DNA of 35,617 nucleotides. Source: Heterostelium multicystogenum (Eukaryota; Evosea; Eumycetozoa; Acytosteliales; Acytosteliaceae). The DNA is taken from the NCBI GenBank assembly GCA_003667245.1, contig RCNN01000341.1, forward strand, positions 1 to 35,617, written 5' to 3'. The notes beneath the pieces were generated by a model. It saw only the letters and a program-made list of their open reading frames with translations. It had not been told where the DNA came from and did no database searches. Made by a program: the position numbers and the translations under genes. How positions within the stretch are numbered: the first letter of the stretch is position 1; each line of letters starts with the position of its first letter. Positions 9,130 to 19,013 of the stretch are shown piece after piece.

Positions 9130-10398
9130 ATTCATGGGGGTAGCGATGGCGGCTGGCAGGGTCCAGGCCCACGTCTTCCAGCACGCGGATCACTTGGGCT
9201 TCGCGGTCCTTGAGGCTGCACGGCGCATGCACTTCCAGGCCTTCGCTGATGATCTGCGCCACCGACATCCGCGGGCTGAGGCTGCCGAACGGGTCCTGGA
9301 ACACCACCTGCATCTGCTTGCGCCACGGCCTGCATCTGCTTTTGTGTCAGGCCGTCGAGGGCCTCGCCCTGGAAGCGAATCGTGCCGCTGGAATCCAGCA
9401 GCCGCAGAATCGCCTGGCCCAGGGTGGATTTGCCCCGAGCCGGACTCGCCGACAATCCCCCAGTGTCTTGCCGCGCTGTACCTCCAGGCTGATGCCGTCC
9501 ACCGCTTGCAGGTACTTGCTTGCGCCGGAACAACCCGCCACCCAGCGGGAACTGCACACTCAGGTTATCCACCTGCAACACCGTCTCCCGCGCCTCGTGA
9601 TTCAAGACGATGCCTGCCGGTTCAGCATCCAGCAGCAGGCGGCTGTAAGGGTGCTGCGGGGCGCAGAACAGGGTTTTCGCAATTCCGCCTGTTCGAAATT
9701 TCCCCGGCCTTCATCACGCACACCCGCTGGGCAATGCTGCGCACCAGGTTTGAGGTCGTGGCTGATCAGCAGCAGCGACATGCCCAGGCGTTGTTGCAGG
9801 GACTTGAGCAGCAGCAGGATCTTGCGCTGCACGTCACATCCAGTGCAGTCGTCGGCTCATCGGCAATCAGCAGTTCTGGCTCACAGGCAGGGCCATGGCG
9901 ATCATCACCCGCTGGCGCTGGCCGCCGGAGAGTTGGTGGGGGTAGGCCTTGAGGCGTTCCCGGGGCTTCTGGATGCCCACAGTTCGAGCAATTCGAGGAT
10001 CGCGCCTGGGCTGTTTGCCGCCCAGGCCCTTGTGCAACAGCAGGGTTTCGCCGATCTGCTTCTCGATGCTGTGCAGCGGATTCAGGGACGTCATCGGCTC
10101 CTGGAAGATCATCGCAATCCGGATTGCCCCGCAGTTTTTGCAGGGTGGCGGGCGAGGCGCCGAGCAGTTCCTGGCCGCGATAGCGCACCGAGCCGGTGGT
10201 TTCGGTGCCGGCTTCGGGCAGCAGTTGCAGGATCGAATGGGCGGTCACCGATTTGCCCGAACCCGACTCGCCCACCAGCGCCAGGCACTCGCCGGGGCGC
10301 ACGTCCAGGCACAGCTTGCGCACCACCGTCTGGCCGTTGAAGGCGACACTCAGGTCGCGAATCTCGATCAGGTTTTCAGTCATCTCAACGGCCTTCAT
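8809..10398 (-). CDS. yejF: Peptide/microcin-C type ABC importer, fused ATP-binding protein (frame interrupted)
   Basis: A duplicated ABC ATPase of 530 codons, as in E. coli YejF (about 529), energising uptake of oligopeptides and peptide-nucleotide compounds across the inner membrane. The first domain has Walker [12 protein letters not shown], signature LSGGQRQRV and Walker [13 protein letters not shown]. The second has [10 protein letters not shown] (broken by frame switches near 9430-9460), Q-loop [12 protein letters not shown], signature [10 protein letters not shown] and Walker [13 protein letters not shown]. It ends in the usual [11 protein letters not shown] block. Other switches are near 8820, 8905, 8960, 9020, 9325, 9520, 9605, 9680, 9750, 9835, 9890, 9975, 10005 and 10125. 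The ATG at 10398 overlaps the yejE stop by ATGA; an in-frame ATG at 10383 ([11 protein letters not shown]) is an alternative start. Confidence 0.9.
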
Positions 10399-11416
10399 GA
10401 GCGTGGGTCGAAGGCGTCACGCAACGCCTCGCCGATAAACACCAGCAACGACAGGATCAGCGCCAGGGTGAAAAACGCGGTCAGCCCCAGCCATGGTGCT
10501 TGCAGGTTCTGCTTGCCCTGGGCGATCAGCTCACCCAGTGACGCGCTGCCGGCAGGCATGCCGAAACCGAGGAAATCCAGGGCGCTCAGGGTGGAAATCG
10601 CCCCGTCAAAATGAACGGCAAGTAGCTCAGGGTGGCGGTCATCGCGTTCGGCAGGATATGCCGGCGGATGATCTTGCCGTCCCCCAGGCCCAACGCCCGC
10701 GCGGCCTTGACGTACTCCAGGTTGCGCCCCGCAGGAACTCGGCGCGCACCACGTCCACCAGGGCCAGCCAGGAAAACAGTGCCATGATCCCCAGCAGCCA
10801 CCAGAAATTCGGTTCGACAAACCCTGACAGGATGATCAGCAGGTACAGCACCGGCAGCCCGGACCACACTTCCAATATTCGTTGCCCGAGCAAGTCGACC
10901 CAGCCGCCGTAATATCCCTGCAACGCACCCGCCGCGATGCCGATGGCGGCGCTGATGGCCGTGAGGGCCAGGGCAAACAGGATCGACACCCGGGCGCCGA
11001 AGATCACCCGCGCCAGCACGTCGCGGGATTGGTCATCGGTGCCCAGCCAGTTCACGCTGGAAGGCGGGCTGGGGGCAGGGCGGGTCAGTTCATAGTTGGG
11101 GGTGTCGTCGCTGAACGGGATTGGCGGGAACAGCATCCAGCCGCCGTCCTTCTTGATCAGGTTCTGCACGTAATCACTGCGGTAATCCGCCTGGAACGGC
11201 AGTTGCCCGCCGAACTCCTGCTCGGTGTAGCGCTTGAACACCGGGAAATACAGCTCGTTCTGGTAGCTGAGCACCAGGGGTTTGTCATTGGCGATCAACT
11301 CGCCGCCGAGGGTCAGGATAAACAGGCCGATAAACAGCCACAGCGACCACCAGCCGCGGCGGTTTTTTCTTGAAGCGTTCAAAGCGCCGACGGGCCACGG
11401 GAGAGAGCTTGAGCAT
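10395..11416 (-). CDS. yejE: Peptide/microcin-C type ABC importer, inner-membrane permease YejE (frame interrupted)
   Basis: The second permease of the Yej importer, about 340 residues as in E. coli. After the basic start [15 protein letters not shown] comes a first membrane helix (WWSLWLFIGLFILTL) and a long periplasmic segment (KPLVLSYQNELYFPVFKRY), which is typical of YejE. The DppC-like permease domain follows, with NWLGTDDQSRDVLARV and the EAA-type loop AARALGLGDGKIIRRHILPN that docks on the ATPase. Only a few frame switches are visible: a six-T run at 11363-11368 where five fit the protein, and positions near 10605 and 10730. The ATG at 11416 shares its first base with the yejB stop codon, so the two are translationally coupled. 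Confidence 0.92.
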
Positions 11417-12478
11417 CAGGCGTTCCTCGCGGCGAAGTCGATACGCGGGTCCACCAGGGTGTAGCAGAGGTCACCGATGAGTTTTATCAAAAGGCCAAAC
11501 AGCGTGAAGATAAACAATGAACCGAACACCACCGGATAATCCCGTGAAACCGCAGCTTCGTAGCTCATGCGACCGAGGCCGTCGAGGGAGAAAATCACCT
11601 CGATCAGCAGCGAACCGGCAAAGAACACCGCGATAAATGCCTGGGGAATCCCCGAGATCACCAACAGCATGGCATTGCGGAACACATGCCCGTACAGCAC
11701 CCGACGTTCACTCAAGCCTTTGGCCCGGGCGGTGACCACGTACTGGCGGGTGATTTCATTGAGGAACGAGTTTTTCGTGAGGATGGTCAAGGTGGCGAAG
11801 CCGCCGATCACCAGGGCGCTGACCGGCAGTACCAGGTGCCAGAAGTAATCGGCGATCTTGCCGACGGTGCTCAACTGGTCGAAGTTTTCCGAGACCAGCC
11901 CGCGCACCGGGAACCAGTTCAACGAAGTGCCGCCGGCGAACACCACGATCAGGAACATCGCAAACAGGAACGCCGGCATCGCATAGCCAATCACGATCGC
12001 GGTGCTGCTCCACACATCAAAACTGCTGCCATGGCGCACCGCCTTGCGAATCCCCAGCGGGATCGACACCAGGTAGGTGATCAAGGTGGCCCACAGGCCG
12101 AGGGAAATGGTCACCGGCATCTTTTCGAGGATCAGGTCGGTCACGCTTTTGCCACGGAAGAAGCTGTTGCCGAAGTCCAGCTGGGCGTAGCTCTTGAGCA
12201 TCAGCCACAGGCGTTCCGGCGCGGGCTTGTCGAAGCCGTATTGTTTTTTCGATGTCCTTGATCAGTTTCGGGTCCAGGCCTCGGCTGGCCCGTGAACCGC
12301 TGCTGAGGCTTTCGGCAGACGAGCCGCCGACGCCACCGCCACCGATGCCTTGCAGGTGGGCGATGGCCTGTTCCACCGGCCCGCCGGGCGCGGCCTGCAC
12401 GATAACGAAATTCACCAGCAGGATAATCACCAGGGTGGGAATGATCAGCAGCAAGCGCCGCACGATATAGGCAAACAT
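11416..12478 (-). CDS. yejB: Peptide/microcin-C type ABC importer, inner-membrane permease YejB (frame interrupted)
   Basis: The first permease of the importer, about 354 residues. It opens [21 protein letters not shown], the standard DppB/YejB first helix, followed by [15 protein letters not shown] and the YejB-specific low-complexity [24 protein letters not shown] stretch, given here only in part by its Gly/Ser richness. Later blocks are [15 protein letters not shown], the permease helices, and the EAA loop [20 protein letters not shown]. One visible break is a run of six T at 12244-12249 where five are expected inside the [11 protein letters not shown] region. It overlaps the yejA stop and the yejE start by one base each, so the importer is a tight operon. 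Confidence 0.93.
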
Positions 12479-14335
12479 CAGCGGGCTCCCGGGCGTTTGG
12501 TCAGTTCGGCTTTCATCTGTTCATTGGTCAGCGGCGTGGGGCTGATTTCCCACCAGGTTTCCAGGGCCTCATCGGTCTTGGCTTCCACGGCCGGGCGGCC
12601 AAAGCGGTTCCACCACGCGGCGGAGGTGCCCGGCGGGTAGTAGTTGGGGATCCACAGGTAATTCCATTGCAGCACGCGGTCCAGGGCGTGGGCGTAACTG
12701 AGCATCAGCGACTGGGTATCAGCCTTGACCAGGCCGTTGATCAGGCTGTCGACGGCCGGGTCTTTCAGCACCATGTAGTTGTTGGCGCCGGTATCAAACG
12801 CGGCGGCCGAACCGAAGTAGTTGTACAGCTCCATCCCCGGCGAAGTGGTAACCGGGAAGCCGGTGACGATCATGTCGTAGTCCCGGGCCATCAGGCGGTT
12901 GACGTATTGCGAGGAGTCAATGCGGCGGATGTTGAGGGTGATGCCGATCTGCGCCAGGTTGCGCTTGTACGGCAACAACAGGCGCTCAAGGCCGTTCTGG
13001 GCGTTGAGGAAGGTGAACTCCAGCGGCTCGCCTCGGCATTCACCAGCTTGTCACCGTCGGGCTTCCAGCCGGCCTGTTCCAGCAGGGCCAGGGCTTGCAG
13101 CTGCTTGTCACGGATCATCCCAGTGCCGTCAGTGGTGGGGGCCTTGAACACCTGGGTGAAGACTTCGTCGGGAATCTGCCCGCGCAGGGGTTCCAGGATC
13201 GCCAGCTCCTGGGCGTCCGGCAGTTGGGTCGCTGCCAGCGGGCTGTTGGAGAAGAAGCTTTGCTGGCGGATGTACATGTTGCGCATCATCTGCCGGTTGG
13301 CCCACTCGAAGTCCCACAGCATGGCCAGGGCCTGGCGCACGCGCGGTCCTTGAACATCGGTTTTTGCACGTTGAACACGTAGCCCTGGGCCGGCTGCGGT
13401 GCCTCCTTGGCCAGGTGCGCACGTTGCAGGCGGCCGTCATCGAGGGCCGGGCCGTTGTAGCCGATGGAGTAGCCGGTGGCAGAGAATTCGCGGTTGAAGT
13501 CGTAGGCACCGCCCCGCAGGACCTGGCGCGCCACTTCGGTGTCGCCGAAGTATTCCAGGCTCAGGTGATCGAAGTTGTACAGGCCGCGGCTGATGGGCAG
13601 GTCTTTGCCCCACCAGTTCGGGTCACGCTTGAACGTGATGGTATTGCCGGCATCCACCTTACTGATGGTGTAGGGCCGCTGCCGAGGGGAATCTCGTAGC
13701 CGCCGCCGTCGGCGAAGTTGCGGGTCTTCCACCAATGCTCGGGGAACACCGGCAGGGTCGCGACATCCAGGGGCAGGGTGCGGTTTTCGTTGCTTGCGAA
13801 ATCGAAGCGCACCTGGCGCGGGCCTTCGACTTCGACGTGTTTGACGTCGGCGAACAGCGTGCGGTAGCGCAGGCTGCCCTGGGTCATCAGCAGGTCAAAG
13901 GAGTAACGCACGTCTTCGGCGGTGATCGGTTGGCCATCGGCGAAACGCGCCTTGGGGTTCAGGTAGAAACGCAGGGACAGACCGTCGTCTGACCGCTCCA
14001 TCTTTTCCGCCACCAGGCCGTAGACCGTGTAGGGTTCGTCCAGCGAACGCAGGGCCAGGGGCGAATACAGCCAGCCATCGACCTGGCTGACCCGATGCCT
14101 TTGTCGCCATAAGGCAGTACATGGTCGTAGCGCCCGATTTCGATCGCCGAACGCCGCAGGCTGCCGCCCTTGGGGGCATTGGGGTTTGGCGTAGTCGAAA
14201 TGGGTGAAGCCGGGTTGGTATTTGGCCGGCTCGCCGTACACGGTCAATGCCGATTGCGGCGCGGGCGATCACGGCGGTGCTGGCCAGCAACAGGGCCAGG
14301 GTGGAGCAAAACAGGGTAGAAAAAGCGACTCGCAT
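12478..14335 (-). CDS. yejA: Peptide/microcin-C type ABC importer, periplasmic substrate-binding protein (frame interrupted)
   Basis: A family 5 extracellular solute-binding protein, about 619 codons, delivering oligopeptides or microcin C-like compounds to YejBEF. It starts with a Sec signal peptide, MRVAFSTLFCSTLALLLAST, and a likely cleavage after ARA. Recognisable blocks are FDYANPNAPKGG (rebuilt across breaks near 14100-14180), DGWLYSPLALRSLDEP, LNPKARFADGQPITAEDV, a PYTISKVDAGNTITFKRDP segment, and FEWANRQMMRNMYIRQQSFF, typical of YejA. Frame switches are near 13030, 13340, 13685, 14095, 14185 and 14255. Only one binding-protein gene is present, whereas the related P. aeruginosa npp locus has two. 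It is the first gene of the operon. Confidence 0.92.
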
Positions 14336-14422
14336 TATCAGCCTTGGGCGCCGGGTGAAGAGGTAAAGGGATTTGTACGCTATGCGCGTACGCCTCGCCA
14401 GTCATCACACTGTCACAGATGC

Positions 14423-14452
14423 ACAACGGCCCACCAAAGGGTGGGCCGTTGT
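14423..14452. terminator. Perfect 13-bp hairpin downstream of the second ppiC
   Basis: ACAACGGCCCACC pairs perfectly with GGTGGGCCGTTGT around the four-base loop AAAG. It lies between the ppiC stop and the yejA start, both genes running leftwards, so it should end ppiC transcription. There is no clear T tract on the minus strand, so efficiency is uncertain. Confidence 0.75.
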
Positions 14453-14473
14453 ATAAACATTAGCGCGGACTGA

Positions 14474-14753
14474 TCAGTCCTGACGGCTGGTTACTTCCAG
14501 CAGGTGATAACCGAACTGGGTTTTCACTGGGCCTTGCACGGTGTGACCGGGGCGCTGAATACGACGGTGTCGAATTCCTTGACCATTTGGCCGGGCCGAA
14601 CGAACCCAGGTCGCCGCCTTGACGGCTGGACGGGCAGGACGAGTTGGCTTTGGCAACTTCGGCGAAGTCGGCGCCGCCTTCGATTTGCGCTTTCAGTTCG
14701 TTGCACTTGTCTTCGGTGGCAACGAGGATGTGACGGGCGGTGGCTTTGGCCAT
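14474..14753 (-). CDS. ppiC: Parvulin-type peptidyl-prolyl cis-trans isomerase (frame interrupted)
   Basis: A small cytoplasmic parvulin of about 93 residues, a single rotamase domain without signal peptide. It starts MAKATARHILVATEDKC, followed by GGADFAEVAKANSSCPS and QGGDLGSFGPG. The active-site blocks FDTVVFSAPV and GPVKTQFGYHLLEV are recovered after frame switches near 14555-14600. The start is supported by AAGGAG nine bases upstream. It is a paralogue of the fragment at the left edge of the window. It is monocistronic, with a strong hairpin downstream and a short gap to the LuxR-type gene upstream. Confidence 0.92.
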
Positions 14754-14843
14754 GAGGGGTATCTCCTTGGGTAAAAAATGCTGAGCGTACCGGGATTCAG
14801 GTGGTTATTTCCTGGCAAAGTTCCCCCGGGTTGCATGGACGGT

Positions 14844-15702
14844 TCAGGATCGGGCCATTACGCCGCTGTGGGTCAGCCAATCGATAAACAGCGCAAACAG
14901 CTCCGCCTGGGAGTTGATTTCAAGCTTGGTATACAAATGCTTGCGGTGCATGCGCACGGTTTCCGGGGAAATGCCCAGCACCTGCGCGGTGGATTTCACC
15001 GAGTGCCCGCGTAATATCAGGTGGGCGATTTCCCGTTCGCGCACGGTCAATACGCCGCTGCCAAAATGCATGAACGCCGCTTCAATCTGCTGATGCACCT
15101 GGGTCTGGGTGAAGGCCTCGTCGCTGATCACCTTGCACAGCCCGCCCGTGGTGCCGAAGCGGCCGCAGCAGTTCGCGCACGATGGGTTGGGCGGTTCGTT
15201 GCAGTGCCAGTTGTTCGTCGCTGAACTGGCCGGCACTCAGCCCCTGGAACATGCACAACGAAATCTTGCTGTTGGGGCACAGGTCGACGATGTAGTAGCT
15301 CTCCTGGGCGCCGCCGCTGCGCAGGTAGTAGGTTTTGTAGTACTCGCTGTTGAAGAAATCGTCCGGGGCGATCTGCGCCAGGTGGTAGAAACCTTCGGCC
15401 AGGCCCTTGTCTACCGCGAGGCAGAACGGGTCCAGCAGGTAGCCCCGGGAGAAGTAACGGTTGATGATCTCTTCGCAGTGCGGCCGGGGGATGCCTTGCT
15501 GGTAGAGCAAGTGTGGCGCCTGGCCCTGGCGCTCCAGGCTGATCATCATCGATTCGATAGGGGTCAGCGCACTGAGGGCGCAGGCCAGGTGTTCAAGGAA
15601 TGACGCTTCGTCGACGCTGGCGAAGGCGTGGGCCAACGCACCATTCCAGGCGTCAAGCACCTGGAAGGACGGGGCAGGGCAGTGATCGGCATGCTCGTTC
15701 AT
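14844..15702 (-). CDS. LuxR-type helix-turn-helix transcriptional regulator (one frame break)
   Basis: A DNA-binding regulator of about 286 residues. The C-terminal domain is a clear LuxR/GerE helix-turn-helix: LTVREREIAHLILRGHSVKSTAQVLGISPETVRMH, seen as its two halves with the invariant Glu, Gly and Val positions, then RKHLYTKLEI. The N-terminal 200 residues look like a PAS/GAF-type sensor (YFSRGYLLDPFCLAVDKG, DDFFNSEYYKTYYLRSGG). I do not see the full Trp/Tyr pattern of acyl-homoserine-lactone receptors, so a quorum-sensing role is not supported. One frame switch lies near 15165. The ATG at 15702 was chosen because it opens the continuous frame (MNEHADHC). It follows the aminotransferase by 56 bases on the same strand, so control of the polyamine-type operon is likely but inferred. 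Confidence 0.85.
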
Positions 15703-15728
15703 GCCGGCCAGTCTACCCGCCGGCCAGG

Positions 15729-15750
15729 GCCCCGGCAAAAGCACCGGGGC
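15729..15750. terminator. Short GC hairpin after the aminotransferase gene
   Basis: GCCCCGG and CCGGGGC pair around an eight-base A-rich loop between the aminotransferase stop and the regulator start. There is no T tract, so it may be a weak terminator or attenuating hairpin only. Confidence 0.35.
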
Positions 15751-15758
15751 GCCCAGGC

Positions 15759-17181
15759 TCATCGGCCTTGATACTCGCCGCTCTGGCGCAGCTCTTCGGC
15801 GGTGTCGAGGATGCACTGGCGCAGGATTTCCACCACTTGATCCACCTGGGCATGGGTGATGATCAGCGGCGGCGACATCACATTCAGGTGGCCAATGGGC
15901 CGTACCAGCAAGCCTTTGGCCTGGGCCCGCAGGTGGATCTTCTCGCCGATGTTCACCGCGTCCGGCAGCAGCGCCTTGGTGTGTTTGTCGGCGACGAACT
16001 CAATGCACGCCATCAGCCGCTGGCAGCGCACGTCGCCCACCAGCGGCAGATTGGCCAGGGTTTGCAGGCGCTGTTCGAGGTACACGCCGACGTCTTCGAC
16101 ATGGGCCAGCAGGTTTTCCCGCTCGATGATCTCGATGTTCTTCAGCGCCGCCACGCAACTCACCGGGTGGCCGCTGTAGGTGAACCCGTGGGTAAAGCAG
16201 CGGCCCTTGCCCGGCTCGCCGATCACTTGCCAGATGCGGTCCGAGAAAATACACGCGCCCAACGGCAGGTAGCCGGACGTCAGGCCCTTGGCGGTGGTGA
16301 TGATGCTCCGGTTGCATGTCGAACACTTCCTGGGAGGCGAAGAATTTTCCCAGCCGGCCGAAGGACGTCACCACTTCATCCGCCACGTAGAGCAGGTCAT
16401 AACGTTGGCAGACTTCCCACATGCGCCGGTGGTAACCCTTGGGCGGAATGATCACGGCCGCCCGAGCCCATGATCGGTTCGGCAAAGAACGCGGCCACTT
16501 TGTCGGCGCCGATGGTCAGGATCTTGTCTTCGAACTCATCCACCAGGAAATCGAGGAACTGCGCCTCGCTCATGCCCTGCGGCGCCGGTAGTAGTTGGGG
16601 CACGAAATGTGGTGGAACAAGTCGCTCATGAAATCGAATTCCGGCGCGCGGTCGGCGGCCTTGTTGCCGATGGACATCGTGAGGAACGTCGAGCCGTGAT
16701 ACGCACTGAAGCGCGAGATGATGTGTTTCTTCTCATGCTTGCCGCGACTGTTCTGATAGAACTGCACCAGACGATAGGCGGTATCGACAGCCGTGGAACC
16801 GCCGGTGGTCAGGAACACATGATCAAGATCGCCGGGAGCCAGGCTGGCAAGCTTTGGCGCACAGTTCGATAGCGGTGACGTTGGCCATGTCGCAGAACGG
16901 GTTGGGAGTACGCCAGCTGGCGAACCTGGTTGGCGATGGCGTCTGCCATTTCCTCGCGGCCCAGGCCGATATTCGTACACCACATGCCGCCGACCGCATC
17001 CAGGTAGCGGTTGCCGGCGGTGTCGTAGATGTAGGCGCCGTCACCCGCCGCGATATTCAGTGAGCCTTGTTCACGGTGTTCGTCGAACATATGAAAACCG
17101 TGCATGTAATGGGCCTTGTCGGCGGCGTCCAGTTGTCGTGGTCGAAACTGGGCGAAAAAGTCAGGATTTTGGCAGGGTCAT
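15759..17181 (-). CDS. Class III PLP-dependent aminotransferase, probably polyamine/omega-amino acid:pyruvate (frame interrupted)
   Basis: A pyridoxal-phosphate fold type I aminotransferase of about 474 residues. It has the N-terminal MHGFHMFDEH segment, GAYIYDTAGNRYLDAVGGMW, the LTTGGSTAVDTAYRL phosphate-binding region, RFSAYHGSTFLTMS, AFFAEPIMGSGG, the DEVVTSFGRLG cofactor Asp block and the catalytic-Lys region TTAKGLTSGYLPLGA (crossing a switch near 16305). The C-terminal block LNVMSPPLIITHAQVDQ is typical of omega-transaminases. Frame switches are near 16300, 16460, 16590, 16850, 16905 and 17155. The ATG at 17181 has AAGG upstream; the next Met (17105) would lose about 25 residues. It lies 25 bases after a PotF-like gene, as spuC adjoins spuD in P. 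aeruginosa, so a diamine donor is likely but not proven. Confidence 0.85.
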
Positions 17182-17206
17182 GGCGTTTACCTTCAATGGC
17201 TGGGTT

Positions 17207-18316
17207 TCACTTGCCGGTCTTCACGCATTCCAGGTACGGGTGATCAGGCGCACGGCGGCTTGGGACTGGCTTTTCTGGGTGAACAAGCGCTGCATCGTCG
17301 CCGGGTCCGGGTAGATGGCCGGGTTGTCGCGTATATCGGCATTTACAAAGGGCTTGGAGGCCAGGTTGCTGTTGGCGTAGTGAATGGTGTTGCTGACGCC
17401 GGCGATCACTTGCGGTTGCAGGAGGAACTCGATGAACTTGTGGCATTCGCCACATGGGGTGCGTCGGCCGGGATGTAGAAGTTATCGAACCAGATCAGCG
17501 AGCCTTCCCTGGGGATGAAGTAACCCAGGTTGACCTTGGCCCGGCTTCCGCCGCCCGGGCCTGGGACGTGGCGTAGTCGCCGGACCAGGTGGTGGCCATG
17601 CATAGCTCGCCATTGGCCAGGCCGTTGATAAAACCGCTGGAGTCGAATTTGCGGATGTACGGGCGCACGGCCATCAGCACGTCCTGAGCGGCCTTGAGGT
17701 CTTTGGGCGCCACGCTGTTGGGGTCCAGGCCGAGGTAGGTCAGGGCCAGCGGGATCATGTCGGTAGGGGAGTCCATGAAGGTGATGCCACAGTCGGCGAA
17801 GCGCGAAACGATCTTGGGATCGAAGATCATCGCCAGTGAGCCGATGGGCGCATCTGGCATGCGTTCCTTGATCTTGTCGATGTTGTAGGTCACGCCATTG
17901 CTGCCCCAGGTGTAAGGCGCGGAATAGGTCACGCCCGGATCATGGGTTTCCAGGCTTTTCAGCACTTGCGGGTCGAGGTTGTTCCAGTCCGGCAGCAGCG
18001 CTTTGTTGAGGGGCTGGAAGGCCTTGGCTTGATCAGCAGCGGCACCAGGGACGCGTTGAGCACCACCAGGTCATAGCCCGAACGCCCGGACAGCAGCTTG
18101 CCCTGCACGGTCTCGTAGGAATCGTAGGTGTCGTAGATCACCTTGATGCCGGTGGCTTTTCTCGAAGTCGGCGAGGGTGTGTTCCCCGATGTAATCGGCC
18201 CAGTTGTAGATGCGCAAGGTGTTGCCCGGGTCGTCAGCGGCCTGGCTGACGGACGTTGATGCAAGCAAGACAGCGCTGAACAGGGCGATAACGGCTTTAA
18301 TGCATGGCGAACCCAC
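17207..18316 (-). CDS. Periplasmic polyamine-binding protein, PotF/SpuD family (frame interrupted)
   Basis: A periplasmic solute-binding protein of about 370 codons that captures putrescine- or spermidine-like ligands. A signal peptide (KAVIALFSAVLLASTSVSQA) is followed by NTLRIYNWADYIGEHTL, the PotF opening with the ligand-contacting Trp and Asp. Next are GIKVIYDTYDSYETVQGKLL, PYTWGSNGVTYNIDK and FDNFYIPADAP, all aligning in order with PotF. As sequenced, one frame stops at 17221 after RTWNA, but the next frame gives VKTGK and a stop at 17207, the classical PotF ending, so a lost base is likely. Other breaks are near 17460, 17545, 17960, 18030 and 18160. The start is unclear: the open frame begins at GTG 18316, while an ATG at 18306 is one base out of frame. 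No permease or ATPase gene accompanies it. Confidence 0.88.
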
Positions 18317-18410
18317 CTTGATGTTGTGCTTGTTGTCAGGCCGAGGGGCTGATTTGCACTTTCAGGCAGGTGGCGGGTGGGGCGCCATACCCTGTTCGGG
18401 TAGGAGGCGG

Positions 18411-18904
18411 TCAGGGCAGTACGATGTAGTCGTTTCGCGTGATGACCGGGCGGTGTACGCCGGGTTCCAGGTGGATGTAGCGCCCGTCTACCAGGTCGAT
18501 GGGCAGGCAGTCGTCGATATCCAGTACGCCGTCGGTGTGGGATTGCGTCCAGTGCGTGAGCATCTGCTGTTGCCTTGGGCTGCCGCCTCCCTGGCCGTGC
18601 GCGCAACCACCAGCAGGTAGTGGTGTGCCTCGCCAAAGACGTTCGATTCATACCCGCCCAGGTTGATGAAGTACAGGCGCGGCGCCCCGGCGTTCGGCGC
18701 CAGGTGGCTGAGCTGGACTTTCCAGCCGTCAACGCCATCCACCGTCATCCAGGAGTCGATATGCACACCTTTCTGGCTGCCAAACCAGCCCTCGCGCAGT
18801 TGCGGGTAGGCGGCTTCCAGGGTGTCGGCGACGGCGAACACCACATCATGCACTTCGATTTTCGCCCGGGGGTGCTTACCCCCCAACATGACCACAAACA
18901 GCAT
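18411..18904 (-). CDS. DUF1543 domain protein of unknown function (one frame break)
   Basis: A conserved protein of about 164 residues that I recognise as the DUF1543 family; its function is unknown. It begins MLFVVMLGGKHPRAKIEVHD, continues VVFAVADTLEAAYPQLREGW and GVHIDSWMTVDGVDGWKV, and has LYFINLGGYESNVFGEAHHY. A frame switch near 18565 leads into QQMLTHWTQSHTDG, the DDCLPIDLVDGRYIHLE block and the ending RNDYIVLP. The protein is soluble, without signal peptide. It is divergent from the aldo/keto reductase; the 109-base gap at 18905-19013 must hold both promoters. It lies 94 bases upstream of the polyamine-binding gene on the same strand, but a functional link is not evident. Confidence 0.85.
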
Positions 18905-19013
18905 TGCATGCCCTTTCTATGGCTGGGATGGAAAGGGCCACCTTCCTTCGATTGAACCCTTTTTGTCCAGTCGGTGCCACACTGTTAATTCGCAAATTCA
19001 TCAGGAGGTTGTC

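Noticed and set aside
18370..18395. A GG-N10-GC spacing on the minus strand upstream of the polyamine-binding gene
   Set aside because: The sequence is almost pure G and C, without the T-rich -12 element or a nearby sigma-54 activator; chance is likely.
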